A DNA stretch of 8,632 nucleotides from Candidatus Staskawiczbacteria bacterium (GTDB lineage Bacteria; Patescibacteriota; Minisyncoccia; Minisyncoccales; Staskawiczbacteraceae). A program made the translations under genes and the position numbers. The stretch is from NCBI GenBank assembly GCA_903913175.1, contig CAIWKF010000102.1, positions 1 through 8,632 on the forward strand, written 5' to 3'. The notes under the pieces were generated by a model. That model was not told the origin of the DNA, did no database searches, and saw only the letters and a list, made by a program, of their open reading frames with translations. This document shows, one piece after another, positions 1 to 5,722 of the stretch (its first letter is position 1; each line of letters starts with the position of its first letter).

Positions 1-14
1 AATAATAAAAAATT

Positions 15-386
15 ATGAATAAAATACAAATTTTAAAAAATACATTATTTTGGGGGTTTATATTGTGGCTAATTGGTTGGGCCTTGGGAGTGGTTTTATT
101 TATGACGCCATTAAAGTCTGTGATTGGGTGGGTAATTACACCAATTGGGGTAATTATTACTTTGTGGGTTTTAATTAAAAAAATTGAAAGAGAAGAATTT
201 ATGTGCTTTTTTGGAGTGGGTTTAATTTGGACAATAATGGCTGTGGTGCTGGATTATATTTTTAATGTAAAGTTATTTAACATTTCAAATTACTATAAGT
301 TTGATATTTATTTATATTATTTATTAACATTTTTACTGCCAATTTGTGTGGGGTGGTATAAGATTAAATTAAAAACTAAAAAATAA
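15..386 (+). CDS. Small four-helix integral membrane protein, unknown function
   Basis: The 123-residue protein is dominated by hydrophobic stretches at about residues 9-31, 36-54, 62-80 and 95-115. A short basic segment (KKIEREE) lies after the second, and the tail is lysine-rich (KIKLKTKK). This predicts a small polytopic membrane protein with about four transmembrane helices and no extramembrane domain large enough to be an enzyme. I do not recognise a family. The start is the first ATG after the window edge. No Shine-Dalgarno sequence is visible in the 14 bases before it, as for several AT-rich genes here. The stop lies only 4 bases before the next ATG, so the two genes are probably co-transcribed and end at the terminator after the second. 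Confidence 0.75.
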   Translation: MNKIQILKNTLFWGFILWLIGWALGVVLFMTPLKSVIGWVITPIGVIITLWVLIKKIEREEFMCFFGVGLIWTIMAVVLDYIFNVKLFNISNYYKFDIYLYYLLTFLLPICVGWYKIKLKTKK

Positions 387-390
387 CTTT

Positions 391-1116
391 ATGAAAAAAA
401 TATTTATTGTAGTAATTGTTTTCGAGGTAGTTGTGGCCATAGGAATTTTAGTTGGTGTGGTTTTTGTTTTAAAAAATTGGCAAAAAACACCTGTAGTACA
501 AAATGATAACAATCAAATAATTAATTCTGTGGTTTTTACTTGTGATAATGAAAAAACAATCAACGCAATATTTTTTAAGGATAAAGTAGAGCTTAGTTTA
601 AGTGATACAAGAAATATGTTTTTAATGCAAGCTATTTCAGCTTCTGGCGCAAGATATGCAAATTCAGATGAATCATTTGTGTTTTGGAATAAGGGGGATA
701 CAGCTTTTATTACAGAAAATAATAAAATAACATTTGAAAATTGTATTATAAAAAAAGAAATTACAGATCTTATTAAAGTTGATTTTCCAAAACCAAATCA
801 GGCTGTAAAAAGTCCGCTGGTAGTAACTGGGCAGGCACGAGGAACTTGGTTTTTTGAGGCTAGTTTTCCTGTAGTTTTAACTAATTGGGATGGGCTTATA
901 ATTGCTCAGGGCATTGCTATTGCTAAAGATGAATGGATGACAGAAAATTTTGTGCCGTTTTCTGCAACTTTAAATTTTGTCGTGGACAAAAATGCGTATA
1001 GTAATAAAGGGTTTTTAATTTTGAAAAAAGATAATCCTTCTGGATTACCAAAAAACGATAATTCTATAGAAATACCTGTAGTGATAGAGGCAGAGGACAA
1101 TGCTGTAATTAAATAA
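391..1116 (+). CDS. Membrane-anchored MliC-like plus Gmad2 two-domain protein
   Basis: An N-terminal hydrophobic helix (residues about 4-27, after MKK) should act as an uncleaved signal anchor, because no lipobox cysteine is present. Residues about 47-122 resemble the MliC lysozyme-inhibitor domain: a cysteine in FTCDN (C51), the hallmark SASGARY at 83-89, FWNKGDTAFI at 98-107 and a second cysteine (C118) placed to pair with C51. Residues about 126-233 resemble the Gmad2 immunoglobulin-like domain: a proline-rich entry, SPLVVTGQARG, then FEASFPVVL and a WDG turn. MliC-family proteins inhibit C-type lysozymes at the cell surface, while Gmad2 is a surface or spore-germination domain of unclear role, frequent in Patescibacteria. 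The protein probably sits outside the membrane and could protect the wall from muramidases. There is no clear Shine-Dalgarno sequence. The start lies 4 bases after the preceding gene. Both domain calls rest on motif recognition. Confidence 0.8.
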   Translation: MKKIFIVVIVFEVVVAIGILVGVVFVLKNWQKTPVVQNDNNQIINSVVFTCDNEKTINAIFFKDKVELSLSDTRNMFLMQAISASGARYANSDESFVFWNKGDTAFITENNKITFENCIIKKEITDLIKVDFPKPNQAVKSPLVVTGQARGTWFFEASFPVVLTNWDGLIIAQGIAIAKDEWMTENFVPFSATLNFVVDKNAYSNKGFLILKKDNPSGLPKNDNSIEIPVVIEAEDNAVIK

Positions 1117-1134
1117 TTATTTTATTAAAAAAGT

Positions 1135-1169
1135 AAAAGCCGTGGCATAATATGCAGCACGGCTTTTTT
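1135..1169. terminator. Bidirectional rho-independent terminator
   Basis: A perfect 10-bp stem pairs 1135-1144 (AAAAGCCGTG) with 1158-1167 (CACGGCTTTT). The loop can fold further through GCAT/ATGC. A T-run at 1164-1169 follows on the plus strand, and an A-rich tract at 1127-1138 gives a T-rich tail on the minus strand. It lies between the convergent genes ending at 1116 and 1185 and can serve both. Confidence 0.9.
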
Positions 1170-1184
1170 CTGTTTTATTTGTTC

Positions 1185-1598
1185 TCATATGGCTATATCC
1201 TCCGTATCTTTTCCTTCTTCTAAGTCTGGTTTTCCTTTAATGTCTTCGTAAACATCTATTTCCTTGTGGTCTGGGTCATTTTCCCAAATTGTTCGTTTTA
1301 AAACAGCAATGATTTGTTTGTGAATATTTTCCCATTCAAATCCTCTAGCTTTTGCAACTCCAATTTCATATTCTTCAATGTATAACCATCTAATACCCTT
1401 TATAAATAAAAGCCCAATAACAATTAATTCTCCAAGTTCACCAATTTGTTTTAAATATTTTTCTATTTTTTTCCCGGTAAAAATAATTGGGCTTTCAAAA
1501 TATATTCTTGATGCAAATGATATTTGCGTTGATGGGCAGTAAACACAAATATGTTTATTTTTTCTCGATACCTGGAAAACAATTTTATTTTTTTCCAT
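1185..1598 (-). CDS. Possible Nfu/NifU N-terminal-domain-like protein
   Basis: This encodes a 137-residue soluble protein read leftwards. I place the start at the ATG at 1598, not at the upstream in-frame ATG (1661). A GGAG (1607-1610) sits 8 bases before it, and a promoter (1650-1678) would begin transcription near 1643, downstream of the longer start. In the middle, ELIVIGLLFIKGIRWLYIEE, then YEIGVAKA and FEWENIHKQI follow the hydrophobic-turn-hydrophobic pattern of the Nfu N-terminal domain (an LF-x-I-x-G-[VI] segment, a strand, then W-x-x-[IL]). The C-terminal CxxC scaffold domain of true Nfu proteins is absent. Cysteines near the N-terminus (CVYC) are probably not homologous to it. The C-terminus is strongly acidic. 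The family call is tentative; that the gene is real is much safer. Confidence 0.6.
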   Translation of the reverse strand: MEKNKIVFQVSRKNKHICVYCPSTQISFASRIYFESPIIFTGKKIEKYLKQIGELGELIVIGLLFIKGIRWLYIEEYEIGVAKARGFEWENIHKQIIAVLKRTIWENDPDHKEIDVYEDIKGKPDLEEGKDTEDIAI

Positions 1599-1649
1599 GG
1601 CTATTTCTCCATAAAAGGTAATGAACAAAAGAGCAAAGGTGCTAATATT

Positions 1650-1678
1650 ATCATAGTACATATTTATATTTTATCCAA
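1650..1678 (-). promoter_or_regulatory. Sigma-70-type promoter for the gene at 1185-1598
   Basis: Read on the minus strand, a -35 TTGGAT (1673-1678) is separated by exactly 17 bases from a -10 TATGAT (1650-1655). These match the consensus at 4/6 and 5/6 positions. Transcription would start near 1643 and leave about a 45-base leader containing the GGAG ribosome site. The promoter starts right after the terminator of the preceding leftward gene, so this gene is probably its own unit. Confidence 0.6.
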
Positions 1679-1707
1679 ATAAAAAAGCGGTTTGTTTAGG
1701 ACCGCTT
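1679..1707 (-). terminator. Rho-independent terminator of the multi-HTH gene
   Basis: A 7-bp stem (AAGCGGT, 1685-1691, with ACCGCTT, 1701-1707) encloses a 9-base loop. On the minus strand it is followed by a T-rich tail (complement of the A-run at 1681-1686 and beyond). It lies just downstream of the leftward gene that stops at 1728. There is no T-run on the plus side. Confidence 0.8.
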
Positions 1708-1727
1708 ATGCTAGTTAATGCTTTTGT

Positions 1728-2564
1728 TTATTTTTTATATTTGATTTGATGTTTTGCAACATTTTTTTCGTGGCGCTTTTTTGCCACGCAAATCTTACAT
1801 GTATCGTAAAAATACCAACTAGATCCAGATTTTCTTTTTGCAGTAGTGTGAAAGAAAAACACAGTATGCTTGAGCCAAATTCTTTGACACTTTTTACATA
1901 TTTTTTCTTCTAGTGGTATTATTCTTTTTTGACTTCTCAGTTTTTCTACTAATTCTTCAAGATATTTTTCTCTTTTTTGAATGTGCTCCTCAAATTCTGC
2001 TAGCATTTTGCTAGATCTTTTTTCCAAACTTTTTTGTCTTTTTTCTTTAACATCTAGCATGGCTAATATCACAGATAATGGTGGATTCAAGCCAAGTTTT
2101 TTTTGCCAGCTAGTAACAGTGATTTTTTTTACATCAAATTTCTTAGCAATTTTTCTCGCAGAAAGAGTTGCTGAATATTGTTTTAAAAAATCAATAAAGA
2201 TTTGCATTTCTCCTGGTTTCCAAATCTTCTTTTTTTGCCCAGCCCGCGACCTATTTTTTTGTACCAGCTTAAGTTTTCCACATAATTTCTGAATGGAGTC
2301 TTGCGACCTATATGGTTTACCTAAAAGCTGGTTTTTGGCAATGGTTTTTACAGAAAATCCTTGTTTACGAAGTTTTCGTAATTTTGTTTTTTCTTTTGCC
2401 GTTAGCGGAGGATTTAATGATTTTTCAATTAATCCAATTTTTAAGGCTTTTCTTCTAATGCGATCAGGGCTTCTTCCAAGAATAACAACTTTTTCAATTG
2501 GTGTTCCTAAAGCAAATTGCTGTAAAAGTGACTCGGTTTCATATTTTTTCCACTTAATACCCAT
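1728..2564 (-). CDS. Multi-HTH DNA-binding protein with C-terminal zinc ribbon
   Basis: This is a 278-residue, very lysine-rich protein. I place the start at the ATG at 2564, because AAAGGA (about 2574-2578 on the complement) lies 9 bases upstream; the longer reading needs a TTG start with no ribosome site. Residues about 4-46 look like a SANT/GcrA-like helix-turn-helix ending in GRSPDRIRRKALKIGL. A second HTH-like block spans about 52-100 (TAKEKTKLRKLRKQGFSVKT) and a third about 114-160 (ARKIAKKFDVKKITVTSWQK). A charged coiled coil follows at about 175-220. The C-terminus carries CKKC and CKIC pairs (C223, C226, C256, C259) in a ribbon resembling the zinc-binding segments of HNH-type phage proteins. 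No catalytic HNH residues are evident. It is probably a regulator or sequence-specific DNA-binding protein. It has its own terminator and is divergent from ychF. Confidence 0.7.
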   Translation of the reverse strand: MGIKWKKYETESLLQQFALGTPIEKVVILGRSPDRIRRKALKIGLIEKSLNPPLTAKEKTKLRKLRKQGFSVKTIAKNQLLGKPYRSQDSIQKLCGKLKLVQKNRSRAGQKKKIWKPGEMQIFIDFLKQYSATLSARKIAKKFDVKKITVTSWQKKLGLNPPLSVILAMLDVKEKRQKSLEKRSSKMLAEFEEHIQKREKYLEELVEKLRSQKRIIPLEEKICKKCQRIWLKHTVFFFHTTAKRKSGSSWYFYDTCKICVAKKRHEKNVAKHQIKYKK

Positions 2565-2708
2565 TATAAATTGTCCTTTTAAAGAGCTGCAAAACAAGTA
2601 AAAACATTAAATTACTTTAGCATATAATTAAATAAACACAAACAAAATAAATAGACAAAAGCCTAAAAAAATGATAGAAATAGATTATATTGATAACCTA
2701 AACCTATA
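2565..2708. promoter_or_regulatory. Divergent intergenic region before ychF and the HTH gene
   Basis: Both flanking genes must be driven from here. On the plus strand there is a perfect TATAAT at 2623-2628 without a recognisable -35. A second candidate is TAGACA (2652-2657), 17 bases, then TAGAAA (2675-2680), which would give a leader of about 22 bases. On the minus strand only weak matches are visible. Which element is used cannot be decided from the sequence. ychF itself has no Shine-Dalgarno sequence. Confidence 0.35.
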
Positions 2709-3782
2709 ATGCCAAGCTCAAAATTAAGTATAGGAATTGTGGGGCTTCCAAATGTTGGAAAATCTACACTCTTTAAAACTTTAACCAAAAAGCAAGTGTT
2801 AATTGCAAATTATCCATTTGCTACCATTGACCCAAATGTTGGGGTGGTTTTAGTGCCAGATGAAAGAGTAGACAAGCTTGCAGAATTAACTAAGTCTGTA
2901 AAAAAGATTTTTGCCACTGTAGATTTTGTAGATATTGCGGGCCTTGTAAAAGGAGCTAGTGATGGTGAAGGTTTAGGCAACAAATTTTTAGCAAATATAA
3001 GAGAAACTGATGCTGTGCTTTATGTTTTGCGAGCTTTTAAAAATTCTGATATTATAAATACACAGGGCGCTGTAAACCCCTTAAAAGAAAAAGAAATTTT
3101 AGATGTGGAATTAATTTTAAAGGATTTAGAAACAGTAAACAAAAGAATTGATGCTCTTGATGGTGATGTGCGCGCAGGCAGAAAAGAAGCTGTAAAAGAA
3201 ATTGAGGTTTTGAAAAAAGTAAAAGAATATTTGGCTCAAGAAAAAATATTGACCGACCAAGTTTTTACAGAAGATGAAAATTTAATTTTAAAAAATTATC
3301 AATTATTAACCAATAAGCCGCGCCTTTATTTGCTTAATGGAAAAGAGGGCGATGTAAGCACAGAGGTTATTGAAATTTTTAATAAAAATAGCTGGCAATA
3401 TTTAATTATTGATATTGCAGAAGAGGGTGAAGCCGAAGGCTTAATTAAAGAAGAAAGAATTGCCTTGGGTTTACCAGAGCTTTCTGAAACAGATATTTTA
3501 ATAAAAAAATCTTACGAAATTTTAAATTTAATTACTTTTTTAACCACAGGTCCAGATGAAACTCGTGCTTGGACAATTTTAAAAGGGGACAGCGCTCCCA
3601 AAGCTGGTGGAGTAATTCATTCAGATTTTGAAAAAACTTTTATACGCGCAGAAGTGGTTTTTTGGCAAGATTTGCTTGATGCTGGTAGTTTTGCCAAAGC
3701 TCGTGAACTTGGTAAAATTCGCACTGAAGGCAAAGAATATATTGTCAAAGATGGAGATGTGATTGAGATTAAGCACGGATAA
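2709..3782 (+). CDS. ychF: Obg-like P-loop ATPase YchF (OLA1 family)
   Basis: The 357 residues are close to the roughly 360 usual for YchF, a ribosome-associated P-loop NTPase that prefers ATP and is linked to translation and stress responses. The G1 loop GLPNVGKST lies at 12-20, the switch segment TIDPNVG at 39-45, G3 DIAGLVKGAS at 75-84, and the ATP-specifying N-x-x-E position at N210-E213 (NGKE). A helical domain with charged coils occupies about 120-195. The C-terminal TGS domain starts near 275, with the family signature GPDETRAWTI and GVIHSDFEKTFIRAEV, and ends VIEIKHG. The gene is complete. There is no Shine-Dalgarno sequence. A 12-codon reading frame stops in a TAATG overlap with this start. 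The last 33 bases are repeated at 8203-8235, which suggests that this 3' end is an integration target. Confidence 0.97.
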   Translation: MPSSKLSIGIVGLPNVGKSTLFKTLTKKQVLIANYPFATIDPNVGVVLVPDERVDKLAELTKSVKKIFATVDFVDIAGLVKGASDGEGLGNKFLANIRETDAVLYVLRAFKNSDIINTQGAVNPLKEKEILDVELILKDLETVNKRIDALDGDVRAGRKEAVKEIEVLKKVKEYLAQEKILTDQVFTEDENLILKNYQLLTNKPRLYLLNGKEGDVSTEVIEIFNKNSWQYLIIDIAEEGEAEGLIKEERIALGLPELSETDILIKKSYEILNLITFLTTGPDETRAWTILKGDSAPKAGGVIHSDFEKTFIRAEVVFWQDLLDAGSFAKARELGKIRTEGKEYIVKDGDVIEIKHG

Positions 3783-3783
3783 A
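3751..3783 (+). repeat. Direct repeat, left copy (3' end of ychF), putative att site
   Basis: These 33 bases cover the last ten ychF codons plus stop and one base. They match 8203-8235 at 32 of 33 positions. The only difference (G at 3773, A at 8225) is synonymous, AAG versus AAA for lysine. Identity stops at 3784/8236. Upstream there is only scattered similarity. Confidence 0.9.
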
Positions 3784-3896
3784 GACCCCATAAAGCCAAT
3801 ATGTGAATTTGAGAAGAAAATTTTATTTGATTTCGCTGTAACCAATTATGTTTGAGATGATATTAATTTTATAAATAAATATTAAAAAACAAAAAT

Positions 3897-4499
3897 ATGC
3901 AAAACATAGAATACGAGGCAAAATTTATTAATATAAACAAAAATGATGTTAGAGAGAAGCTTAAATTATTGGGCGCACAATTAATAAAACCAGAATTTCT
4001 GCAAAAAAGAATAGCTCTTAATTTGCCAAAAGGATATGAAATAAAAGGAGCCTGGGTTAGAGTAAGAGACGAACAAGACAAGATTACTATGAGTTTAAAA
4101 ATTGTTGATGGAGAAAGTATTAGCGATCAAAAAGAAATTTGTTTAAAAGTTGATAATTTTGAAGAGGCAGAGAAACTTCTCGTTTTATTGGGTTGTACTA
4201 AAAAATCATACCACGAGAATAAAAGGGAATTGTGGAAATTTAATGATGTGGAAGTCATGATTGATGAATGGCCATTTGTTGATCCTTTTGTTGAAATCGA
4301 GGCTGATTCAGAAATTAAAGTTAAAGAAATATCTGAAAAATTAGGGTTTGATTATTCTTCAGCTATATTTGGCGCCACTGACATTATTTGTCAGAAAAAA
4401 TATAACATCTCTCTTGATGTTATAAACAAAGTACCCGAAATTCGTTTCGATATGGAAAATCCATATTTGAACGTTGACAAAAATAATAAAAACGGGTAG
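3897..4499 (+). CDS. CYTH domain protein (class IV adenylate cyclase/triphosphatase type)
   Basis: The 200-residue protein begins with a CYTH E-x-E-x-K signature, E5-Y-E7-A-K9. It continues with the expected alternating charged strands of the triphosphate tunnel: WVRVRDE (R55, R57), MSLKIV (K68), QKEICLKV, KRELWKF (K109, R110), VEVMIDEWP and FVEIEADSE (E133, E135). CYTH enzymes bind triphosphorylated substrates with metal ions and act as adenylate cyclases, thiamine triphosphatases or inorganic triphosphatases. Which activity applies here cannot be told. Such stand-alone CYTH proteins are common in Patescibacteria. The tail beyond about residue 165 (FDMENPY and an asparagine/lysine-rich end) lies outside the core. 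There is no Shine-Dalgarno sequence, and composition is close to native genes although the gene lies between the two ychF-end repeats. No terminator is visible between ychF and this gene, so read-through from ychF is possible. Confidence 0.88.
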   Translation: MQNIEYEAKFININKNDVREKLKLLGAQLIKPEFLQKRIALNLPKGYEIKGAWVRVRDEQDKITMSLKIVDGESISDQKEICLKVDNFEEAEKLLVLLGCTKKSYHENKRELWKFNDVEVMIDEWPFVDPFVEIEADSEIKVKEISEKLGFDYSSAIFGATDIICQKKYNISLDVINKVPEIRFDMENPYLNVDKNNKNG

Positions 4500-4500
4500 T

Positions 4501-4580
4501 GTATATTGTATAATAGCACGCCGAAGCTTTAGTGTTTTTCGGCTTTGACAATTAAATAAACAAACGAGAAGGAGTACAGT
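4501..4580 (+). promoter_or_regulatory. Promoter and hairpin leader of the four-gene operon
   Basis: A perfect -10 TATAAT lies at 4509-4514 with no convincing -35 at the right distance; the TTGACA copies at 4474-4479 and 4545-4550 are badly spaced. Transcription would start near 4520, where a hairpin begins: GCCGAA (4520-4525) with TTCGGC (4538-4543) around a 12-base loop. The hairpin would sit at the extreme 5' end of the mRNA. Its T-tract is too short for a good terminator, although it could weakly end CYTH transcription. AAGGAG at 4569-4574 serves the first gene, 6 bases before its ATG. Confidence 0.45.
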
Positions 4581-5153
4581 ATGGCTAAAAAATTGATAGT
4601 TTTGACTGGATTAGACGGTTCGGGAACGTCTTCTGTCGCAAACGAGCTTCACGAGTTAGACTTAGAGTCTTACTTGTTTAATTCGATTAACTTCCCGTAC
4701 GCAAACTGCCGAGATGAAATAGACAAGACGGTGAGAGATGTGTCTCCTGCCGCCCACTATTTATTTTATCTTTCAGCAGTTGCTTATGTCTCGAAATTGA
4801 TCGATGAATCTTTGACAAAAGGAAACGTTTATTGCGTACGCTACCTCATTGACACGGTTGTGTCACATAGAGTTGCTGGCCTCAATGTGGGTTTGGTATA
4901 TGAAACCGATTTTTATGAAATCCGTAAACCGGATTTAACAATTTTTCTTGATGTGGATGAAAGTCTGCGTCAGCAAAGATTGGCCGTAAGAGGGAAAAGC
5001 TATCTTGATCGGACTTTGGATAATGATGTATTCCGATTAAGATTTTTGGAAGAATTTGCGAAGCTGTCTGAACATTTCACGAAGATATGTATTACTGATA
5101 AAACTACTGTACAAATTGCTTTGGAAATCAGACGCTTAGTGGAAAGTCTGTAG
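4581..5153 (+). CDS. Thymidylate-kinase-like P-loop protein with altered active site
   Basis: The 190-residue length and layout match the thymidylate/nucleoside monophosphate kinase family. The N-terminal strand runs straight into a P-loop, VLTGLDGSGTSS (7-18). KPDLTIFLDVDESLRQQRLAVRG (split as KPDLTIFLDVDE at 116-127, then R130, R133, R137) corresponds to the conserved thymidylate kinase strand and LID arginines. Two key positions differ. The Walker A lysine is replaced by threonine (T16 in G-x-x-x-x-G-T-S). The D-R-Y/H motif reads V86-R87-Y88, losing its aspartate. The enzyme may therefore use a modified mechanism or substrate, or may bind nucleotides without phosphorylating them. It is the first gene of an operon with a strong ribosome site (AAGGAG, 6-base gap). 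The next gene begins 45 bases after its stop. G+C content is clearly above the left-hand genes, suggesting acquisition. The family is fairly secure; the activity is not. Confidence 0.75.
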   Translation: MAKKLIVLTGLDGSGTSSVANELHELDLESYLFNSINFPYANCRDEIDKTVRDVSPAAHYLFYLSAVAYVSKLIDESLTKGNVYCVRYLIDTVVSHRVAGLNVGLVYETDFYEIRKPDLTIFLDVDESLRQQRLAVRGKSYLDRTLDNDVFRLRFLEEFAKLSEHFTKICITDKTTVQIALEIRRLVESL

Positions 5154-5198
5154 ATCAAAACCCGTCGTAATTGTAATTGCACATAAGGGAGAAAAACC

Positions 5199-5678
5199 AT
5201 GCAAAAATACTATCTTTCTAGAAAAGGCCATCAACAGCTTAAGCAAAAGCGACAAACCCTCGTCGCCGAAATTGAGCGGAAAAGAATGCAAATGGGAGAC
5301 TCCGTCAGACTTGATAACGATCCTAGGGAGAATCCCGAGTTCATGCAATTGCGTGTCGAGTTGACGGATGTCCTGCCTAAGAGACTTTATGAGATCGACC
5401 GTGTTCTTGGTTCTTGTAGAATAATTGAAGAGGTAATAGATTTTGTTGAGAACCGTGTTACGATCGGCTGTAAAGTCGTCATTCAATACGAGGATGGACT
5501 TACCATCCCGTATATTATATTGGGATATGACGAGACAGATATTGACAACGACGTCATTTCATATTTGTCCCCAATTGCCCAAGGTTTGCTTGGTAAGAGC
5601 CCAAATGATGTGCTAGAGATTATTGTCCCGAGTAGAAAGATCAAAGTGAAAATTCTGAGCGTAGAACGGGGTATTTAA
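5199..5678 (+). CDS. GreA/GreB-family transcript cleavage factor-like protein
   Basis: The 159 residues match GreA in length and architecture. An N-terminal coiled coil begins YLSRKGHQQLKQKRQTL and returns through about 72. The C-terminal FKBP-like domain (about 85-155) ends with the signature YLSPIAQGLLGKSPNDVLEI. Gre factors enter the RNA polymerase secondary channel and place acidic residues at the coiled-coil tip to stimulate cleavage of backtracked RNA. GreA usually reads GD-LS-ENAEY at the tip. Here it reads G33-D34, nine residues (SVRLDNDPR), then E44-N45-P46-E47-F48, so both end motifs are kept but the loop is seven residues longer and carries extra aspartates (D39, D41). It could cleave RNA, block the channel or counter an inhibitor. 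The ribosome site AAGGGAG (5185-5191) lies 7 bases before ATG. It is the second operon gene, and an unlikely housekeeping GreA given its context. Confidence 0.82.
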   Translation: MQKYYLSRKGHQQLKQKRQTLVAEIERKRMQMGDSVRLDNDPRENPEFMQLRVELTDVLPKRLYEIDRVLGSCRIIEEVIDFVENRVTIGCKVVIQYEDGLTIPYIILGYDETDIDNDVISYLSPIAQGLLGKSPNDVLEIIVPSRKIKVKILSVERGI

Positions 5679-5722
5679 CTCCGAATCCATATATCCACTA
5701 CCTACCTGGAGGGAAAAACCGA

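Noticed and set aside
1599..1661. Longer start (ATG at 1661) for the leftward gene ending at 1185
   Set aside because: The likely -10 element and transcription start lie downstream of it, and GGAG sits at proper spacing before the ATG at 1598.
2565..2597. Longer TTG start for the multi-HTH gene
   Set aside because: There is no ribosome site before it, while AAAGGA precedes the ATG at 2564 and the protein-like sequence begins there.
4545..4573. TTGACA at 4545-4550 as a -35 for the operon
   Set aside because: At 16-18 bases downstream there is only the ribosome site (GAAGGA), no -10-like sequence, and the leader would be too short.
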